Assembly: GCA_022790905.1 (NCBI GenBank)
Contig: JAAVYC010000030.1
Coordinates: 1 to 7,100, forward strand
Direction of reading: 5' to 3'
Length of the DNA stretch: 7,100 bases
Source: Lachnospiraceae bacterium
GTDB taxonomy: Bacteria > Bacillota > Clostridia > Lachnospirales > Lachnospiraceae
The translations under genes and the position numbers were made by a program. Shown one piece after another: positions 6,648 to 7,100 of this stretch. Position 1 is the first letter of the stretch. Every line of letters starts with the position of its first letter. The notes under the pieces are model-generated. The model was not told where the DNA came from. It ran no database searches and worked only from the letters and a program-made list of their open reading frames with translations.

Positions 6648-7100
6648 ATGGTGAATATCAGTTTAAAATCATTAGGACTGGAAGCAGTTCGCGGCGAAGA
6701 GGCTTATGTGGAAAGAGTAAAAGATATGCCAATTTGCAAGAAAGATTATAAAGATCTTTCTGAATTTGGAAAATATGTTGGTGTAACAGATCAATTTAAA
6801 GATGTTATCAACACATTCCAGGTAGCAGACGGTGAGACTCCGGCAGGATTCAAAAGAGAATTAGTGCTTGAAAAAGACGGCGTGATTAAAGTAGATTTAG
6901 TAAGAGATATTTCTTATGATAAGAATGGAATCTTAAGACCTACAAACGTTCTTTTCTCAGCAGACAGTGCAAATCCATATGAAGTGGGACCAATCAGTCC
7001 ATTGCTTGCAAACTTGACATGTAACCCGGGTATCGTTTATGACTTATTTATTAACAATCCAGAAGCAAATGTAGGTAATGTGTATAAGAACCGTGACGAA
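6648..7100 (+). CDS. Transaldolase-like protein with N-terminal leader, 3'-truncated by window edge
   Basis: The first 151 residues of an open frame that runs off the window. Residues 1-100 are soluble and charged, with no signal peptide or membrane segment, and I recognise no domain in them. From residue 101 the sequence VLFSADSANPYEV, then NLTCNPGIVYDLF (122-134), resembles the first two barrel strands of transaldolase/fructose-6-phosphate aldolase enzymes (the DTA..EI and TTNPS motifs). D106 would match the catalytic Asp of strand 1, and N126 the Asn of the TNPS motif. The Schiff-base Lys would lie beyond the edge. If correct, it is a cytoplasmic TIM-barrel aldolase or transaldolase handling a ketose phosphate, a natural partner for the kinases and aldolases upstream. 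The roughly 100-residue leader is not usual for bacterial transaldolases. The call is motif-based inference; it could be another barrel enzyme. Confidence 0.6.
   Translation, partial: MVNISLKSLGLEAVRGEEAYVERVKDMPICKKDYKDLSEFGKYVGVTDQFKDVINTFQVADGETPAGFKRELVLEKDGVIKVDLVRDISYDKNGILRPTNVLFSADSANPYEVGPISPLLANLTCNPGIVYDLFINNPEANVGNVYKNRDE

Overview
The window looks like part of a metabolic operon from a low-to-moderate-GC Gram-positive anaerobe, most likely a gut Clostridia/Lachnospiraceae-type Firmicute. That placement is inference, based on strong AGGAGG ribosome-binding sites, AT-rich short intergenic gaps, all genes on one strand, and the protein flavour. No rRNA, tRNA, mobile element, CRISPR array or phage gene is visible. 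Seven genes lie head to tail on the + strand, the first and last cut by the window edges. Gaps are 39 to 108 bp, so no stretch over 300 bases lacks a gene.

Layout: (1) 1-659, the 3' part of a DeoC-like class I aldolase; (2) 715-1407, a second, divergent DeoC-like aldolase; (3) 1447-3024, a FGGY-family sugar/polyol kinase; (4) 3091-4242, an iron-containing NAD(P)-dependent alcohol dehydrogenase; (5) 4298-5815, a second FGGY kinase; (6) 5924-6577, a HAD phosphatase of the phosphoglycolate-phosphatase type; (7) 6648 to the right edge, the N-terminal part of a protein with a transaldolase-like first-strand motif after a roughly 100-residue leader. Hairpins lie between genes 3 and 4 and between genes 5 and 6. 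A 16-bp-period direct repeat lies just before gene 7.

Together the genes supply the steps of a carbohydrate or polyol catabolic route: redox between alcohol and carbonyl (Fe-ADH), ATP-dependent phosphorylation (two FGGY kinases), Schiff-base C-C cleavage (two DeoC-like aldolases and possibly a transaldolase-type enzyme), and phosphate removal or metabolite repair (HAD). The set does not match a deoxyribonucleoside (deo), xylose, fucose/rhamnose, glycerol or AI-2 (lsr) operon as I know them. Both aldolases keep the catalytic Asp and two Lys of DeoC but carry altered phosphate-binding loops. The two kinases differ in their sugar-facing loops. The best reading is an uncharacterised pathway for an unusual sugar, deoxysugar or polyol. 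The substrate cannot be read from the sequence.
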